From: Streptomyces viridochromogenes
GTDB lineage: Bacteria > Actinomycetota > Actinomycetes > Streptomycetales > Streptomycetaceae
Direction of reading: 5' to 3'
Assembly: GCF_001270495.1 (NCBI RefSeq)
Contig: NZ_LGUR01000129.1
Coordinates: forward strand, 49,252-113,251
Length of the DNA stretch: 64,000 nt
Shown here: positions 24,717 through 34,603 of the stretch, piece by piece
Layout of the letters: each line of letters starts with the position of its first letter
Position numbering within the stretch: the stretch's first letter is position 1
Notes under the pieces: model-generated
What the model saw: only the letters and a program-made list of their open reading frames with translations
Databases searched by the model: none
Told to the model about the DNA's origin: nothing
Translations under genes and position numbers: made by a program

Positions 24717-26528
24717 CTACTTCACGATCGTGATCCGGTTCGCCGCAGGCGGCGCGATCGGGTTGGTGGCCGAGGAGTTGGCCGTCAGGTACTCCTCCAG
24801 CGCGGTCAGGTCGTCCGAGCCGACCAGGTCGTTCGTGCCCTGGCCCAGCGTCGGGAAGCCGTCGCCGCCGCCCGCGAGGAAGCTGTTGGTGGCGACGCGG
24901 TAGGTGGCCGTCGGGTTGATCGCCTCGCCGTTCAGCTTGATCGAGTCCGTCACCACCCGGTCGGCACCCGACTTCGTCAGGTCCAGCGTGTACGTCAGAC
25001 CCGCGGAGGGCTGGAGGACCTTCGGCGACGCCGCGTTGGTGCCGCTCACCTGCTCCTTGAGCACCTGGATCAGCTGCTCACCGGTGAAGTCCTGGAGGTT
25101 CACGGTGTTGGAGAACGGCTGCACCGTGAAGCCCTCGGCGTACGTCACCACACCGTCGCCCTCGCTGCCCTTGGCCGCGTAGGTCAGCGGTGCCCGGACG
25201 CCGCCCGAGTTCATCAGCGCCAGGTCCGTCTCCGGGTCCAGCTCCTTGCCGTGGGCCAGCTGCGCGTCCGCGATCAGGTCACCGATCGGGGACTCCGTCC
25301 CGGTGTTGCCGATGTCGCCGGATATGTAGCCGATCGCGCGGTTGCCGATGGGCGCCGCGAGGGTGTTCCAGCGGTCGATCAGCCTGGTCATGTCGGGCGC
25401 CTTGGGGACGTCCCGGGTGACCACGTGGTTCGCCGACTTCACGGCCGTACGGGCGATGTCGCCGGTGAAGCGGTCGTACGTCAGGGTCGTGTCGGTGTAG
25501 AGGCGGCCGAAGGAGGCGGCCGACGTGACCATGCGCGGCTTGCCCGCCGGGTCGTCGATCGTGCAGACGTACGCGGCGTGCGTGTGGCCGGTGACCAGCG
25601 CGTCGACCTGCGGCGTGATGTTCTTGGCGATGTCGACGATCGGGCCGGAGATACCGTCGCCCGCGCCGGGCGCGTCACAGTCGTAGTTGTACGACGCCGA
25701 GGCCGGGGCCCCGCCCTCGTGGATCAGGGCGACGATCGACTTCACGCCCTGGCGCTGGAGCACCTTGGCGTACTTGTTGATCGTCTCGACCTCGTCCTTG
25801 AACTTCAGGCCCTTCACGCCGTCCGCGGAGACGACACCCGGGGTGTCCTCCAGGGTCACGCCGATGAAGCCGACCTTGATGTCCTTCTTCTTCCACACCC
25901 AGTAGGGCTTGAGGATCGGCTTGCCGGTCTTCTCGTCGAGGGCGTTCGCGGCGAGGTACGGGAAGTCGGCGCCCTCGAACTCCTCGCCCTCGACGTAGCA
26001 GCCGGCCGTGGGGTGGCAGCCGCCCTTCTGCAGGCGGGCCAGTTCCCTGGCGCCCTCGTCGAACTCGTGGTTGCCGACTGAGGTGACGTCCAGGTCGAGC
26101 TTGTTCAGCGCCTCGATGGTGGGCTCGTCGTGGAAGAGCCCGGAGATGAGCGGGGAGGCGCCCACCATGTCACCACCGGCGGCGGTGATGGAGTACTTCT
26201 CGCCCTCCCGGGCCTGACGCAGATGGGTGGCCAGGTACTCCACCCCACCGGCGTCCACGGTCTTCGTCGTGCCGTCGTGCTGGATCTCCGTGACCCGCCC
26301 GGAGGAGCCGGCCGGCGGCTCCAGGTTGCCGTGCAGGTCGTTGAAGGACAGCAGCTGGACGTCCTGGTAGCGGCTGAACTGGCCGTGGCCGCCCTTGGCC
26401 GAGCTCTCCGGCGTCGCCGTGGCGGGGAGCGCCGCGGCCAGCGCGCCGACGGTGGCGAGTCCTGCGGCGGCCGCGACGAAGGCGTACGTACGGCGTCTGC
26501 GGTGGTGCTGGTGGGATGTGGCTGACAT
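24717..26528 (-). CDS. Secreted 5'-nucleotidase/2',3'-cyclic phosphodiesterase family
   Basis: 603-aa exported metallophosphoesterase of the UshA/5'-nucleotidase family, releasing phosphate and nucleosides outside the cell. Signal peptide 1-40 (HHRRRRTYAFVAAAAG...). The metallophosphatase domain (about 55-340) has LSFNDLHGN, GGDMVGASP, VGNHEFDEG, ALIHEGG and TGHTHAAY, the two-metal centre. The C-terminal 5'-nucleotidase domain (about 380-600) has LALMNSGGVRAPL and the substrate-stacking LAGGGDGFP motif. A strong AGGGGGG ribosome site precedes ATG 26528. It fits the phosphate-rich neighbourhood as a scavenger; I found no convincing PHO box in front of it. Confidence 0.93.
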   Translation of the reverse strand: MSATSHQHHRRRRTYAFVAAAAGLATVGALAAALPATATPESSAKGGHGQFSRYQDVQLLSFNDLHGNLEPPAGSSGRVTEIQHDGTTKTVDAGGVEYLATHLRQAREGEKYSITAAGGDMVGASPLISGLFHDEPTIEALNKLDLDVTSVGNHEFDEGARELARLQKGGCHPTAGCYVEGEEFEGADFPYLAANALDEKTGKPILKPYWVWKKKDIKVGFIGVTLEDTPGVVSADGVKGLKFKDEVETINKYAKVLQRQGVKSIVALIHEGGAPASASYNYDCDAPGAGDGISGPIVDIAKNITPQVDALVTGHTHAAYVCTIDDPAGKPRMVTSAASFGRLYTDTTLTYDRFTGDIARTAVKSANHVVTRDVPKAPDMTRLIDRWNTLAAPIGNRAIGYISGDIGNTGTESPIGDLIADAQLAHGKELDPETDLALMNSGGVRAPLTYAAKGSEGDGVVTYAEGFTVQPFSNTVNLQDFTGEQLIQVLKEQVSGTNAASPKVLQPSAGLTYTLDLTKSGADRVVTDSIKLNGEAINPTATYRVATNSFLAGGGDGFPTLGQGTNDLVGSDDLTALEEYLTANSSATNPIAPPAANRITIVK

Positions 26529-26708
26529 CCGCCCCCCTGTGAGTGGTGATGACCCGTAGGTCCTGAATGACCTGCGAGTCGCGAGTGACATGGCCCCGTC
26601 GGGCGGCAGCCTAGAGTCAACGCGCGTAGCGCAACAGGGGGTGCCTGGTTACACCTTGATTGCTTCTGTGCCGGGACTTTGTCCGAACGGCCCCTTACCC
26701 TCGTACGC

Positions 26709-27635
26709 ATGACCAGCGACGACACCGCACACCCCCTCCCGACCCGTTCCATCGAGACCCGCTCCGAGCTCTCCCCGGAGCAGACCGAGGCCGTACTGGA
26801 GCTGCTCGCGGAGGCCTCCCGGAACGACGGGCAGCAGGCGGTGTCCGAGCAGGGGCGGCTTCAGCTGCGCGGCGGGGAACGCGAAGGCGTGTCGCATCTG
26901 CTGCTGACCGTGGCCGGCGAACTCGTCGGCTACGCCCAGCTGGAGGACACCGACCCGGTGGAGGCCCCGGCCGCCGAGCTGGTCGTCCACCCCGCGCACC
27001 GCGGCCACGGGCACGGCCGCGCGCTGGGCTCGGCCCTCCTCGGCGCGTCCGGCAAGCGGCTGCGGGTGTGGGCCCACGGCGGCCACTCCGCCGCCCGCCA
27101 CCTCTCCCAGGTCCTCGGCCTGACCCTCTTCCGCGAACTGCGCCAGATGCGCCGCCCGTTGGCGGACCTGGCCCTGCCGGACCCGGTGCTCCCCGAGGGC
27201 GTGACGGTCCGCGCCTTCGTGCCCGGCCAGGACGACGCGGCCTGGCTCGCCGTGAACGCCGCCGCCTTCGCCCACCACCCCGAGCAGGGCTCCCTCACCC
27301 AGCGCGACCTCGACGACCGCAAGGCCGAGTCGTGGTTCGACCCGGCGGGCTTCTTCCTGGCGGAACAGGACGGCGAGCTCATCGGCTTCCACTGGACGAA
27401 GGTCCACGCGGAGGAGGGGCTCGGCGAGGTGTACGTCCTCGGGGTACGCCCGGACGCGCAGGGCGGCGGCCTGGGCAAGGCCCTGACGACGATCGGGCTG
27501 CGGCATCTGGCGGGGCAGGGGTTGCCCACGGCGATGCTCTACGTCGACGCGGACAACAAGGCGGCGGTGGCGGTGTACGAGCGGTTGGGGTTCATGACGT
27601 ACGAGACGGACCTTATGTACCGCACTGAGACGTGA
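26709..27635 (+). CDS. mshD: Mycothiol synthase MshD
   Basis: 308-aa tandem-GNAT acetyltransferase that performs the last step of mycothiol biosynthesis, acetylating the cysteine amine of Cys-GlcN-Ins with acetyl-CoA. The two GNAT domains (about 15-145 and 160-305) both show acetyl-CoA loops: HPAHRGHGHGRALG in the first and GVRPDAQGGGLGKAL in the second. The C-terminal motif LYVDADNKAAVAVYERLGF matches the family. The start ATG 26709 lies close to a possible -10 region, so the mRNA is likely leaderless. It is followed by an intrinsic-type terminator. Confidence 0.93.
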   Translation: MTSDDTAHPLPTRSIETRSELSPEQTEAVLELLAEASRNDGQQAVSEQGRLQLRGGEREGVSHLLLTVAGELVGYAQLEDTDPVEAPAAELVVHPAHRGHGHGRALGSALLGASGKRLRVWAHGGHSAARHLSQVLGLTLFRELRQMRRPLADLALPDPVLPEGVTVRAFVPGQDDAAWLAVNAAAFAHHPEQGSLTQRDLDDRKAESWFDPAGFFLAEQDGELIGFHWTKVHAEEGLGEVYVLGVRPDAQGGGLGKALTTIGLRHLAGQGLPTAMLYVDADNKAAVAVYERLGFMTYETDLMYRTET

Positions 27636-27681
27636 TGCGCCGGGCTGAGACCTGGCGGCAAACCGAACATAACTCCCGTAA

Positions 27682-27710
27682 GGGGCGGCAGCCTTGACGC
27701 CGCCCCTTTT
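27682..27710 (+). terminator. Intrinsic terminator after mshD
   Basis: Perfect 8-bp GC stem (arms 27682-27689 and 27699-27706, 9-nt loop) followed by TTTT, 46 nt past the mshD stop. Confidence 0.85.
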
Positions 27711-27713
27711 CTT

Positions 27714-27753
27714 CCACCACCCTTTCACTACTCAATTAGTGAAAGGGTGGTGG
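27714..27753. promoter_or_regulatory. Perfect 17-bp inverted repeat, probable GntR operator
   Basis: Arms 27714-27730 and 27737-27753 are perfect inverted copies (core TTTCACTA / TAGTGAAA) separated by CTCAAT. The right arm ends 5 nt before the start of the GntR gene. The symmetry and position suit autoregulation of the GntR-ABC operon. In RNA the same sequence would fold over the ribosome binding site. Confidence 0.75.
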
Positions 27754-27758
27754 AACGG

Positions 27759-28145
27759 ATGGTCGAGTACCGCATCGACCGGCGCTCCGGCGTCGCCACC
27801 TATGTGCAGATCGTCCAGCAGACCAAACAGGCCCTGCGCCTGGGCCTGCTGGAGCCGGGCGACAAGCTGCCCACGGCCCGCGAGGTCGTCGAGGCCACCG
27901 CCATCAACCCCAACACCGTGCTCAAGGCCTACCGCGAACTGGAACGCGAAGGGCTGGTCGAGGCACGCCGGGGGCTCGGCACGTTCGTGCGGCGCGGGCT
28001 GAACACCGCGCCGGCCGACTCGCCGCTGCGCATCGAACTGGACGCGTGGGCCGCACGGGCCCGCGAGGCCGGGCTGGACCGCGACGACGTGGACGCTCTC
28101 TTCACCTCCGTTCTGGACACGCACTTCAAGGGGGACGACTCATGA
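27759..28145 (+). CDS. GntR-family regulator, YtrA subfamily
   Basis: 128-aa one-domain GntR repressor: a winged helix (about 8-75) with YVQIVQQTKQALRLGLL, LPTAREVVEATAINPNTVLKAYRELE and GLGTFV, then a short dimerising helix of the YtrA type rather than an effector domain. YtrA regulators usually control linked ABC transporters and respond to cell-envelope stress or antibiotics. ATG 27759 follows GGGTGGTGG; a GTG at 27747 would add 4 residues. It overlaps the ATPase gene by 4 nt (ATGA) and sits directly behind a perfect palindrome. Confidence 0.9.
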   Translation: MVEYRIDRRSGVATYVQIVQQTKQALRLGLLEPGDKLPTAREVVEATAINPNTVLKAYRELEREGLVEARRGLGTFVRRGLNTAPADSPLRIELDAWAARAREAGLDRDDVDALFTSVLDTHFKGDDS

Positions 28146-29029
28146 CCGAGACCGCCATCGAGGCGGCCGCGCTGACCAGGAGGTTCGGGCGACGCCGCAC
28201 AGCCGCGCTGGACGGCTGCGCCTTCCGGCTCCCGGCGGGCAGCGTGTGCGCCGTCGTCGGGCCGAACGGCGCGGGCAAGTCGACGCTGCTGTCCCTCGCC
28301 GCCGGACTCCTGCGGCCCACCGAGGGCGCGATCACCGTCCTCGGCCAGGCCCCGGCGGCCGTCCGCGAGCGGCTCGCGTACGTCGCCCAGAACAAGCCCC
28401 TGCACCCCCAGCTCACCGTCGCCGACACCCTGCGCTTCGGCCGCGAGCTGAACCCACGCCGCTGGGACGACCGGGTCGCCGCGCGGATCGTCGCCGAGGG
28501 CGACCTCGCCCCGGACGCGAGGATCCGCACGCTCTCCGGCGGCCAGCGCACCCGCGTCGCCCTCGCGCTCGCCCTCGGCAAGCGCCCCGAACTGCTGCTC
28601 CTGGACGAGCCGATGGCCGACCTCGACCCGCTCGCCCGGCATCAGCTGATGGCGGCGCTCATGGCCGACGCCGCCGAACACGGGACCACGGTTGTCATGT
28701 CCTCGCATGTCGTGGCCGAGCTGGAGGGCGCCTGCGACCACCTCCTGCTGCTCGGCGCCGGCCGGGTCCGCCTCGCCGGCCCGCTGGACGACGTCCTCGC
28801 CGCGCACCGGCTCGTCACCGGCCGGGCCGACGCGTCCCTGGACCCGCACACCGTCGTCGAGTCCCGTACGACAGGACGTCAGGTCACCGCTCTCGTACGG
28901 CCCGAGGGTGCCCTCGGCGACGGCTGGCAGAGCACCGCCCCGACCCTGGAGGAGCTGGTCCTGGCGCACCTGCGCACCCCCGAGGCCCCGGCCCTCCACC
29001 TCGACGACGCGCGGGAGGCCGCCGTATGA
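28142..29029 (+). CDS. ABC transporter ATP-binding protein (YtrA-linked)
   Basis: 295-aa ATPase with all key motifs: Walker A GPNGAGKS (about residue 40), Q-loop AQNK, signature LSGGQ, Walker B LLLLDEP, D-loop DLDP and H-loop SSH. The C-terminal extension of about 75 residues is as in drug or lantibiotic-type export ATPases. It overlaps both the GntR gene and the first permease by 4 nt, so the operon is translationally coupled. The substrate is unknown; an antibiotic or envelope-stress role is inferred from the YtrA-type regulator. Confidence 0.92.
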   Translation: MTETAIEAAALTRRFGRRRTAALDGCAFRLPAGSVCAVVGPNGAGKSTLLSLAAGLLRPTEGAITVLGQAPAAVRERLAYVAQNKPLHPQLTVADTLRFGRELNPRRWDDRVAARIVAEGDLAPDARIRTLSGGQRTRVALALALGKRPELLLLDEPMADLDPLARHQLMAALMADAAEHGTTVVMSSHVVAELEGACDHLLLLGAGRVRLAGPLDDVLAAHRLVTGRADASLDPHTVVESRTTGRQVTALVRPEGALGDGWQSTAPTLEELVLAHLRTPEAPALHLDDAREAAV

Positions 29030-30027
29030 CCGCCGTGACGACTATCGAGACGTCCACCGCCGCCACGCCCGCCCGGGGCCCGCGCGGCCTGCTCTGGGCG
29101 ATGCTGCGGCTGCACCGCTGGGCGCTGTGGTTCTGGGTGCTGCTGGTGGCCGTCGGCGCGGGAGCGCTGCTGTGGGCGTACGGTCCGGGCGCGGACGCCG
29201 CCTGGTCCGAGTACCGCACCCTGCACTGCGACACGAACGATCCCGGCCTGGGCTGCGACGCCCTGGGCCCCGCCTACAACATGTACGACACGGCCGTCGG
29301 CATCGGCGCCGGACTCCTCGGCCTCGCTCCCTTCCTCACCGCCGCCTGGGCGGGCGCCGCGCTCATCGGACGTGAACTGGAGGGCGGTACCGCCCAGTTG
29401 GCGTGGACGCAGTCGGTCACGCCGGCCCGCTGGCTGGCCGCCAAGCTCGCCGTCCCGGCCGCCCTCCTCACCACCGGCATGCTCGTGCTCACGCTGCTGC
29501 ACCGCACGCTGTGGTCGGCGGACGGTCAGCTGCGGGCGGCGATGGGCTCGCGGAGCTGGTACCAGGGCACCGCCTTCGAAGCCAATGGCATCGTCGGCAT
29601 CTCCTACGCCCTCCTCGGCCTCGCGGTCGGCGTCCTGGCGGGCCTGCTCCAGCGCCGCGCCCTGCCCGCGCTCGGGCTGGCGGTCGTCGGCCTGGCGCTC
29701 ATCACGACCGTGCTCGGCACCCTGCGCCCGTACCTGTGGCCGCTCGAGACGCTCACGAACAAGCACGAGTACCCGCCGTACATCGGCATGGTCGTCGACG
29801 AGGGCGCGCTCACCTCCACCGGCGCCCGCGTCGGGGACCCCATCTGCGTCGACGACACCAAGTGCCTCGCCGACCACGACATCGTCGGCTTCTACCGCGA
29901 CTACCACCCGTCCTCCCACTTCTGGCCCCTCCAGCTGGTGGAGACCGGCATCGTCCTCGCCGTCGCCGCGCTGACGGTCGTGATCGCCTTCCGGCTGCTG
30001 AAGCGCCGTACCGGAGCCGCCGTATGA
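29026..30027 (+). CDS. ABC-2-type permease, paralog A
   Basis: 333-aa membrane protein with about six helices (near 40-58, 95-115, 140-160, 190-215, 215-235 and 305-325). A short RGPRGLLWAMLRLHRWAL start and a conserved GGTAQLAWTQSVTPARWLAAKLAV loop are shared almost word for word with the next gene. A long extracellular loop holds pairs of cysteines (HCDTNDPGLGCD and ICVDDTKC) that are likely disulfide-bonded. It forms the transporter with the preceding ATPase and the following paralog. Confidence 0.88.
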   Translation: MTAVTTIETSTAATPARGPRGLLWAMLRLHRWALWFWVLLVAVGAGALLWAYGPGADAAWSEYRTLHCDTNDPGLGCDALGPAYNMYDTAVGIGAGLLGLAPFLTAAWAGAALIGRELEGGTAQLAWTQSVTPARWLAAKLAVPAALLTTGMLVLTLLHRTLWSADGQLRAAMGSRSWYQGTAFEANGIVGISYALLGLAVGVLAGLLQRRALPALGLAVVGLALITTVLGTLRPYLWPLETLTNKHEYPPYIGMVVDEGALTSTGARVGDPICVDDTKCLADHDIVGFYRDYHPSSHFWPLQLVETGIVLAVAALTVVIAFRLLKRRTGAAV

Positions 30028-30941
30028 CCACCGCGCTCTCCGCCACGGCGGCTCCGGCCGCCCGCACCCCGCGCGGGCCACGCGGCCTGGTCTGGGCCGT
30101 GCTGCGGGTGCACCGCACGGCCCTGGTCTTCGGGGGCCTCGCCCTGGCCGTCGCGACGGCCTGCCTGATCTGGATGTACGCCATCGCGGACGACGCCCGC
30201 CGGGGCAACGTCCCCTGCGCCGAACCGGCCCACGACGGCTTCCCCTCCTGCGCATCGGTCGAAGCGATCACCGTCGACAACACCTACGCCGACGGCATCG
30301 ACCTGCTCACCGCGGCCCTGTCCTACGTGATCTTCCCCGTGGCCGCCTGGGCGGGCGGCGCGCTGATCGCCCGCGATCTGGAGAGCGGCACCGCGCGGCT
30401 GGCCTGGACCCAGTCGGTCACCCCGGCACGGTGGCTGGCCGCCAAGCTCGCCGTCCCGGCCGTCCTGCTCACCGCCGCCACCGGCACGGTCGCGCTGCTG
30501 GGTGTGTGGGCGCGACAGGACGACGACCCCAACCTGGTCGGGGACTGGTACTACCCGGACGTCTTCATCAGCACCGGCCCGACCGCCGTCGCGTACCCCT
30601 TGGCGGGCCTCGCCCTCGGCGCACTCACCGGCCTGCTGCTCCGCCGGGCCCTGCCCGCCACCGGCGCCGGCTTCGCGGCCGCGCTCGTCCTCTACAACGT
30701 CCTGGAGCGCACCCGCGAGAACCTCTGGCCCACGGTGACCCGTACCGAAGCGGGCGGCTTCGAGCTGCCGCGCTCGGCCTGGCAGATGAGCTGGGACGGC
30801 CCCACCCGGGCGACCCGGGCGATGTACCACCCCCAGTCCCACTTCTGGCCGCTCCAGTACGTCGAGACCGGCATCCTGCTCGCCGTGGCCGCCGCCGCGA
30901 CCCTGACCGCCTTCGCGGTACTGCGCCGCCGCACTCCCTGA
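30024..30941 (+). CDS. ABC-2-type permease, paralog B
   Basis: 305-aa paralog of the preceding permease, with the same RGPRGLVWAVLRVHRTAL start, the same TQSVTPARWLAAKLAVPA cytoplasmic loop and a matching SHFWPLQYVETGILLAVA last helix. The first extracellular loop has two cysteines (VPCAEPA, PSCASVE). The two permeases probably form a heterodimer served by one ATPase. Start ATG 30024 overlaps the previous stop. A hairpin terminator follows at 30951-30982. Confidence 0.88.
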   Translation: MTTALSATAAPAARTPRGPRGLVWAVLRVHRTALVFGGLALAVATACLIWMYAIADDARRGNVPCAEPAHDGFPSCASVEAITVDNTYADGIDLLTAALSYVIFPVAAWAGGALIARDLESGTARLAWTQSVTPARWLAAKLAVPAVLLTAATGTVALLGVWARQDDDPNLVGDWYYPDVFISTGPTAVAYPLAGLALGALTGLLLRRALPATGAGFAAALVLYNVLERTRENLWPTVTRTEAGGFELPRSAWQMSWDGPTRATRAMYHPQSHFWPLQYVETGILLAVAAAATLTAFAVLRRRTP

Positions 30942-30950
30942 GACCCCGCC

Positions 30951-30982
30951 CGTACGTCCCTCCACGGGGGGAGGGACGTACG
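30951..30982 (+). terminator. Hairpin terminator after ABC operon
   Basis: Perfect 13-bp inverted repeat, arms 30951-30963 and 30970-30982, with a 6-nt loop, 10 nt after the permease stop. It has no U-tract. Confidence 0.75.
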
Positions 30983-31088
30983 GCCGGACCGACGACCCGT
31001 CACCTGGACGCCCGCGAGCCGCCCCCCGCTATCCCACACGCCATGTCTCCGTAACCATTGGTTCAGACGGGCTTGCGACGCTCAGCGA

Positions 31089-33461
31089 ATGACGCCCGCC
31101 GTGCCAGAGCCTTCACCGCCGCCCGAGGGGGCCGCTGGGAACGGGGAGCCCCGACGCCTCCCGATCACGCTCCCGCCCGCCGCTTCCGACGCGCCCGTAA
31201 TGCTCGCAACGCGGAACAATGGGCACATGAGCCAGTCCTCCAACGCCCAGGCACAGGTCCAGCACCCGCAGCCCTCCGTGGGCTCCATAGCGGCGCACCG
31301 TCCGCACACGGTCTCGGCGGTCGTCTCCGATCTGGAACCCGACATCGACGCCGACCTCGACGCGTACGAGGTCACCGAGATCGAAGGTGTCCAGCTGCCC
31401 CAGGGCCGGTTCCTGGACCGGGAGCGCAGCTGGCTCGCGTTCAACGAGCGCGTCCTCGAACTCGCCGAGGACCCGAACACCCCGCTCCTCGAACGGGCTA
31501 ACTTCCTGGCGATCTTCGCCAGCAACCTGGACGAGTTCTTCATGGTCCGGGTGGCCGGACTGAAGCGCCGTATCGCCACCGGTGTCGCCACCCGGTCCGC
31601 GTCCGGCCTCCAGCCCCGCGAGGTCCTGGAGATGATCTGGGCCCGCTCCCGTGAGCTGATGGCCCGGCACGCCGCCTGCTACCACGAGGACGTCGCCCCC
31701 TCCCTCGCGGAAGAGGCCATCCACCTGGTCCGCTGGAACGAGCTCACGGAAAAGGAGCAGGCCCGCCTCTTCACCCTGTTCCGGCACCAGATCTTCCCGG
31801 TCCTGACCCCGCTGGCGGTCGACCCGGCGCACCCGTTCCCGTACATCTCCGGGCTCTCCCTGAACCTGGCCGTACGGGTCCGCAACCCCGTCACCGGCAC
31901 CCCGCATTTCGCCCGCGTCAAGGTGCCACCGCTGCTCTCCCGCTTCCTGGAGTCCTCCCCCGGCCGGTTCGTCCCGCTGGAGGACGTCATCGGCGCCCAC
32001 CTGGAGGAGCTGTTCCCGGGCATGGAGGTGCTGGAGCACCACGCCTTCCGGGTCACCCGCAACGAGGACCTGGAGGTCGAGGAGGACGACGCCGAGAACC
32101 TCCTCCAGGCCCTGGAGAAGGAGCTCATGCGGCGCCGCTTCGGGCCGCCGGTGCGCCTGGAGGTCGAGGAGAACATCAACCAGGAGGTCCTGGACCTGCT
32201 GGTGCGCGAGCTGAAGATCAGCGAGGCCGAGGTCTACCCGCTGACCGGCCCCCTGGACCTCACGGGCCTCTTCCGCATCGCCTCCATCGACCGGCCCGAG
32301 CTGAAGTACCCGAAGTTCGTCGCGGGCACCCATCGCGATCTCGCCGAGGTCGAGTCGGCGTCCGCGCCGGACATCTTCGCCGCGCTGCGCAACCGGGACG
32401 TGCTGCTGCACCACCCGTACGACTCCTTCTCCACGTCCGTGCAGGCGTTCCTGGAGCAGGCGGCCGACGACCCGGACGTCCTCGCGATCAAGCAGACCCT
32501 GTACCGGACGTCCGGCGACTCCCCCATAGTCAACGCGCTCATCGACGCGGCCGAGGCCGGCAAGCAGGTCCTCGTGCTGGTCGAGATCAAGGCCCGCTTC
32601 GACGAGCACGCCAACATCAAGTGGGCGCGCAAGCTGGAGGAGGCCGGCTGCCATGTCGTCTACGGCCTCGTCGGCCTGAAGACCCACTGCAAGCTGTCGC
32701 TGGTGGTCCGCCAGGAGGGCGAGACGCTACGGCGCTACAGCCACGTCGGCACCGGCAACTACCACCCGAAGACGGCGCGGCTGTACGAGGACCTGGGGCT
32801 GCTGACAGCCGACCCGCAGGTCGGCGCGGACCTGTCCGACCTGTTCAACCGGCTGTCCGGCTACTCGCGCCGGGAGACGTACCGCCGGCTGCTCGTGGCC
32901 CCCAAGTCCCTGCGCGACGGCTTGATCTCGCGGATCAACAAGGAGGTCCAGCACCACCGTGCCGGGCGTCCCGCGCACGTCCGCATCAAGGCCAACTCCA
33001 TCGTCGACGAGGCGCTCATCGACGCCTGCTACGCCGCGTCCCAGGCGGGCGTGCCGGTCGACATCTGGGTCCGCGGCATCTGCGCGATCCGCCCGGGCGT
33101 GACGGGACTGTCGGAGAACATCCGCGTCCGCTCGGTCCTCGGCCGCTTCCTCGAACACTCCCGGATCTTCGGCTTCGGCAACGGCGGCGAACCCGAGGTG
33201 TGGATCGGCAGCGCCGACATGATGCACCGCAATCTCGACCGTCGTATAGAAGCCCTGGTCAGGGTCGTCGACCCGGCCCACCGCGCCGCGCTCAACCGGC
33301 TCCTGGAGACCGGCATGTCCGACACCACCGCGTCCTGGCATCTGGGCCCGGACGGCGAGTGGACCCGGCACGCGACGGACGCGGAAGGCCAGCCCCTGCG
33401 CAACGTCCAGGAGATGCTCATAGACGCCCGGAGGCGCCGGCGTGGCACAGCAACACCTTGA
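31089..33461 (+). CDS. ppk: Polyphosphate kinase 1
   Basis: Enzyme that reversibly transfers the terminal phosphate of ATP to polyphosphate, and in streptomycetes influences antibiotic production. From ATG 31089 it is 790 aa. Order: a variable N-terminus (1-105), the PPK N-terminal helical domain beginning [17 protein letters not shown], the head domain, then two PLD-like catalytic domains. The autophosphorylated histidine is His533 ([11 protein letters not shown]); the second conserved histidine is His559 ([10 protein letters not shown]). The real start may be further in: ATG 31227 (MSQSSNAQ) would give 744 aa. The CHAD gene overlaps its 3' end by 20 nt. Confidence 0.93.
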   Translation: MTPAVPEPSPPPEGAAGNGEPRRLPITLPPAASDAPVMLATRNNGHMSQSSNAQAQVQHPQPSVGSIAAHRPHTVSAVVSDLEPDIDADLDAYEVTEIEGVQLPQGRFLDRERSWLAFNERVLELAEDPNTPLLERANFLAIFASNLDEFFMVRVAGLKRRIATGVATRSASGLQPREVLEMIWARSRELMARHAACYHEDVAPSLAEEAIHLVRWNELTEKEQARLFTLFRHQIFPVLTPLAVDPAHPFPYISGLSLNLAVRVRNPVTGTPHFARVKVPPLLSRFLESSPGRFVPLEDVIGAHLEELFPGMEVLEHHAFRVTRNEDLEVEEDDAENLLQALEKELMRRRFGPPVRLEVEENINQEVLDLLVRELKISEAEVYPLTGPLDLTGLFRIASIDRPELKYPKFVAGTHRDLAEVESASAPDIFAALRNRDVLLHHPYDSFSTSVQAFLEQAADDPDVLAIKQTLYRTSGDSPIVNALIDAAEAGKQVLVLVEIKARFDEHANIKWARKLEEAGCHVVYGLVGLKTHCKLSLVVRQEGETLRRYSHVGTGNYHPKTARLYEDLGLLTADPQVGADLSDLFNRLSGYSRRETYRRLLVAPKSLRDGLISRINKEVQHHRAGRPAHVRIKANSIVDEALIDACYAASQAGVPVDIWVRGICAIRPGVTGLSENIRVRSVLGRFLEHSRIFGFGNGGEPEVWIGSADMMHRNLDRRIEALVRVVDPAHRAALNRLLETGMSDTTASWHLGPDGEWTRHATDAEGQPLRNVQEMLIDARRRRRGTATP

Positions 33462-34560
33462 TCCGACGGACCCCACGGCCGGGGCGGTGACCGGGGACGC
33501 CCTCGCGGGCTACCTGCGCGCCCAGGCCACGGAGTTCCTCCGCGCCCTGCGCCTGCACCGGGAGACCGGTGCGGGGGCGGCGGCGGGCGGCTCGGAGGAG
33601 TCCGTCGACGCGGCCCGGGCCCTGCGCCGCTCGGCCCGCCGCATCAGCGCCAGCCTGCACACGTTCCGCCCCTTGCTGGACACCGACTGGTCGGAGGCCA
33701 TCCGCCCCGAACTGGCCTGGGTGTCGGGAACGCTGGCCATGGAACACGCCTACGCGGCCCGCCTGGAGCGCCTGCTGCAGGCACTGCACCGGCTGTCGGG
33801 GGCCACCGCGCTGCCGGCGCAGGCGGGCGTCGTCGACATCGCCGACGCGACCGGCACCGCCGGCCGGATCCCCGCCCCGCAGAAGGAGGCACCCCCGGCG
33901 GGTCCCGCCACCCACCCGGCGGCCACCCCCGACCGCGGCAATCTCACCGTGGGCGCGGCCAAGTCGGGCGCGCTGCTCGACCGCCAGCTCACCCTCGCCC
34001 GGACCCGCGCGCACAGCACCGCACTCCAGGCGCTCGGCTCCTCCCGTTTCCACGCCGTGGCAGACAACATCGCCGTGCTGGCCAGCGAGGTCCCCCTCAC
34101 CCCGGCCGCGGCCACCGCCGACCTGCGTCCGCTCGCGGCCGCCGCCGAGGAGCGGCTCACCGACGCGGTGGCGGGGCTGCCGCTGGTGACCGCCGGCCAC
34201 CCCTACAACGCGGCGGCCCTGATCCACGGCCTGTCCCCGGACCCGGCCCCGCATCCGCAGGACGCGCCCTGGCACCAGGTCCGCCTGCTGCTGCGCCTGC
34301 ACCGCTACGCCCGCGAGGTCCTGCACGGCGACAGCGACCCGGTGGACGTACGGCTGCTGGCGGCCGGCCAGTCCCTGAACCGGCACCGCGACGCGTCCGA
34401 GGCGGCGGCCGCCGCGGCCCAGGCGGCCCGCACCCCGCGGATCGCGCCGGCGACGGCGTACGCCCTCGGTGTGCTGCACGCCGACCAGCGGCACGAGGTG
34501 GAGGCGGCCCGGTTCGCGTTCCAGCAGTCCTGGCAGCGGCAGACGGTGGGCACGCCCTAG
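33442..34560 (+). CDS. CHAD domain protein (polyphosphate-associated)
   Basis: 372-aa helical CHAD-domain protein. CHAD domains bind polyphosphate through rows of basic residues and are often encoded next to ppk. Visible features are the helical repeats with conserved histidine/arginine: [38 protein letters not shown] near the start, and [15 protein letters not shown] later. A Pro/Ala-rich linker (about 135-170) splits the two halves. The GTG at 33442 lies inside the ppk reading frame (20-nt overlap), implying coupled translation. The role (targeting to or protection of polyphosphate granules) is inferred from the family. Confidence 0.88.
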   Translation: MAQQHLDPTDPTAGAVTGDALAGYLRAQATEFLRALRLHRETGAGAAAGGSEESVDAARALRRSARRISASLHTFRPLLDTDWSEAIRPELAWVSGTLAMEHAYAARLERLLQALHRLSGATALPAQAGVVDIADATGTAGRIPAPQKEAPPAGPATHPAATPDRGNLTVGAAKSGALLDRQLTLARTRAHSTALQALGSSRFHAVADNIAVLASEVPLTPAAATADLRPLAAAAEERLTDAVAGLPLVTAGHPYNAAALIHGLSPDPAPHPQDAPWHQVRLLLRLHRYAREVLHGDSDPVDVRLLAAGQSLNRHRDASEAAAAAAQAARTPRIAPATAYALGVLHADQRHEVEAARFAFQQSWQRQTVGTP

Positions 34561-34603
34561 GCATCCCCACAGCGGGGCCACCCGGCAGAAGGAGGCATCT
34601 CCG

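Noticed and set aside
24513..26081. Long open frame (522 codons) on plus strand
   Set aside because: Antisense to the well-supported 5'-nucleotidase; Arg/Gly/Val-rich composition typical of GC-driven shadow frames.
26529..26600. PHO box in front of the secreted 5'-nucleotidase
   Set aside because: GTCA-type half-matches occur, but no two adjacent 11-nt units fit the consensus.
31061..31071. PHO box in front of ppk (GTTCAGACGGG)
   Set aside because: Only one poor 11-nt unit could be seen; not enough to call a PhoP site.
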